DNA of 7,862 bases, taken from NCBI GenBank assembly GCA_020721025.1, contig DYNO01000152.1, forward strand, positions 1 to 7,862, in the 5' to 3' direction. This document shows, in pieces, positions 7,084 through 7,862 of the stretch. Position numbers and translations under genes: made by a program. The stretch's first letter is position 1, and each line of letters starts with the position of its first letter. Source of the stretch: Thiomargarita sp. GTDB taxonomy: Bacteria > Pseudomonadota > Gammaproteobacteria > Beggiatoales > Beggiatoaceae. Under the pieces are notes generated by a model. That model saw only the letters and a list, made by a program, of their open reading frames with translations, ran no database searches and was not told the DNA's origin.

Positions 7084-7089
7084 AGGAGG
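7084..7089 (+). promoter_or_regulatory. strong ribosome-binding site fixing a GTG start
   Basis: A perfect AGGAGG lies five bases before the GTG at 7095. The nearby ATG at 7090 is out of frame and too close to the site to be used, so the spacing decides for GTG. Confidence 0.8.
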
Positions 7090-7094
7090 ATGCT

Positions 7095-7613
7095 GTGCGC
7101 AAAAGAGTGTATTCAATGCTACCAGATGTGGAACATTGCAAGCAATTGGTCACGGAATTAAAACAGGCGGGATTGACGGATAAAGAAATCCATGTGGTGG
7201 CGCGGGAGGATGTGCCATTGGAGGGCTTGCATCAAGCAACGGTGTTGGATAAAACTGAATTAAAACATGGGCTTGAATTAGGTGCGAGTGTCGGGGGGAT
7301 TGCGGGCATGTTGGGGAGTATTTTGGCAATTACTTTTCCACCAGCGGGAATTGTGATTGCGGGCGGCGCGCTGACGGTGTTGGCAACGACGATGGCGGGA
7401 GCGAGTTTTGGGGCAATGGTTTCTGCCTTAGTGGCACGGGATATTCCGAATCATGAATTAGAGACATTTCAATTGGATATCGACGCGGGCAAGGTGTTGT
7501 TAATTTTGGATATCAAAACCTCGCAAGTGGATGAGATAACTCAGATGATTAAATCAACTCATCCAGAAGCAGTGATCGGCGTGGTGCTCCGTCCTGCATT
7601 CGACGTAAATTAA
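7095..7613 (+). CDS. DUF1269-like protein with glycine-rich hydrophobic hairpin
   Basis: This is a 172-residue protein of the DUF1269-like type found in many proteobacteria, with no established function. Two alpha-beta halves flank a glycine- and alanine-rich hydrophobic hairpin. The first half runs from RRVY-like RKRVYSMLPD (2-11) through EIHVVARED (31-39). The hairpin covers about 59-113, with repeated small-residue spacing (GASVGGIAGMLG, then FPPAG as the turn near 81-85, then AGGA and AGASFGAMVSA). The second half (about 119-165) ends in a beta strand around VIGVVLRP. The hairpin resembles a glycine zipper and could insert in or associate with the membrane; that is inference. Translation starts at GTG with a perfect AGGAGG. 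It follows the Sel1 gene by 23 bases, which suggests joint expression. No convincing terminator is seen after it. Confidence 0.85.
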   Translation: MRKRVYSMLPDVEHCKQLVTELKQAGLTDKEIHVVAREDVPLEGLHQATVLDKTELKHGLELGASVGGIAGMLGSILAITFPPAGIVIAGGALTVLATTMAGASFGAMVSALVARDIPNHELETFQLDIDAGKVLLILDIKTSQVDEITQMIKSTHPEAVIGVVLRPAFDVN

Positions 7614-7691
7614 TTATAAAACCAATTGATTAAAAACACTTGAGCGGGATAGCGTATGGATGCGATTGTTCCGATTCTAAAAAGTTATGAT

Positions 7692-7862
7692 TTATTCGGA
7701 TAGATGTGCGAATGATTTTCATAATCCGCACTCTCTCCATTGTTTGTAATGCCAGTAAACTGTTGAGTAAGGAGGAAAATCTTTCGGTAAATCCTTCCAG
7801 TGGACGGGTCCGTTTTTTCTTCGGTAAATATTCTGACAATAACGGTTCTACTATTGATCATT
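7692..7862 (-). pseudogene. IS5-type transposase remnant, frameshifted and truncated
   Basis: Reading on the minus strand, one frame (7857-7801) gives SIVEPLLSEYLPKKKRTRP, which resembles the start of IS5-family (DUF4096-type) transposases. A stop (TGA, 7860-7858) stands where such proteins usually have tryptophan. From about 7802 the similarity moves to another frame: HWKDLPKDFPPYSTVYWHY and KQWRECGL (to 7722), then a TGA at 7721-7719 and a few more residues to about 7692. The roughly 25-35 residues that normally lie between these two blocks are missing, so an internal deletion as well as a frame change has occurred. No catalytic DDE region remains before the DUF1269-like gene. The element may continue to the right of the window. 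Family assignment is by remembered motif, not by search. Confidence 0.72.

Noticed and set aside
7614..7691. Terminator after the DUF1269-like gene
   Set aside because: The region is AT-rich with only a weak TTAAT/ATTAA pairing; there is no GC-rich stem followed by a T-run.
7630..7839. 69-residue minus-strand ORF as a real gene
   Set aside because: It begins at TTG, has no coherent protein features past its first dozen residues, and is better explained as one frame of the decayed transposase.

Overview
The window looks like chromosomal DNA of a moderately AT-rich gammaproteobacterium. The proteins that point there are a YcfH-type TatD nuclease, a YggS/PLPBP protein very close to the enterobacterial form, a proC-yggT pair overlapping by ATGA, an AsmA-family protein, and a DUF58 plus DUF4381 pair. 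A Thiotrichales-like or similar sulfur or environmental gammaproteobacterium would fit, but the sequence alone does not fix the genus.

Layout. The left part (1-1560) reads on the minus strand: proC (730-1560) followed by yggT (119-733), translationally coupled. A short divergent intergenic region (1561-1645) separates them from an AsmA-family gene (1652-3388, plus). A 208-bp gap (3389-3596) follows. It holds an imperfect inverted repeat that could be a tiny IS-derived element, and a promoter-like sequence lies inside it. The next plus-strand genes are closely spaced: DUF58 (3597-4514), DUF4381 (4518-4973), tatD (4994-5785) and yggS (5840-6538). After a 74-bp gap come a three-repeat Sel1 protein (6613-7071) and a DUF1269-like glycine-rich membrane-associated protein (7095-7613) with a GTG start and a perfect AGGAGG. 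The right edge (about 7692-7862, minus) is a decayed IS5-type transposase fragment visible only by joining reading frames.

How the genes fit together. ProC makes proline, and YggS keeps pyridoxal phosphate in balance; the two are often neighbours with YggT in this class, but here yggS lies 4.3 kb away on the other strand. DUF58 and DUF4381 normally belong to a MoxR/von Willebrand (Bat-like) chaperone-type locus. Here neither a MoxR ATPase nor the VWA proteins are present beside them, which is the most unusual gene-order observation. The Sel1 and DUF1269 genes form a small pair of unknown role.

I found no CRISPR array, tRNA, rRNA, toxin-antitoxin pair or recognisable defence system. Most of the window is ordinary housekeeping sequence. 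The points worth a second look are the orphan DUF58-DUF4381 pair, the short AsmA with the adjacent inverted repeat, and the IS remnant at the right edge.
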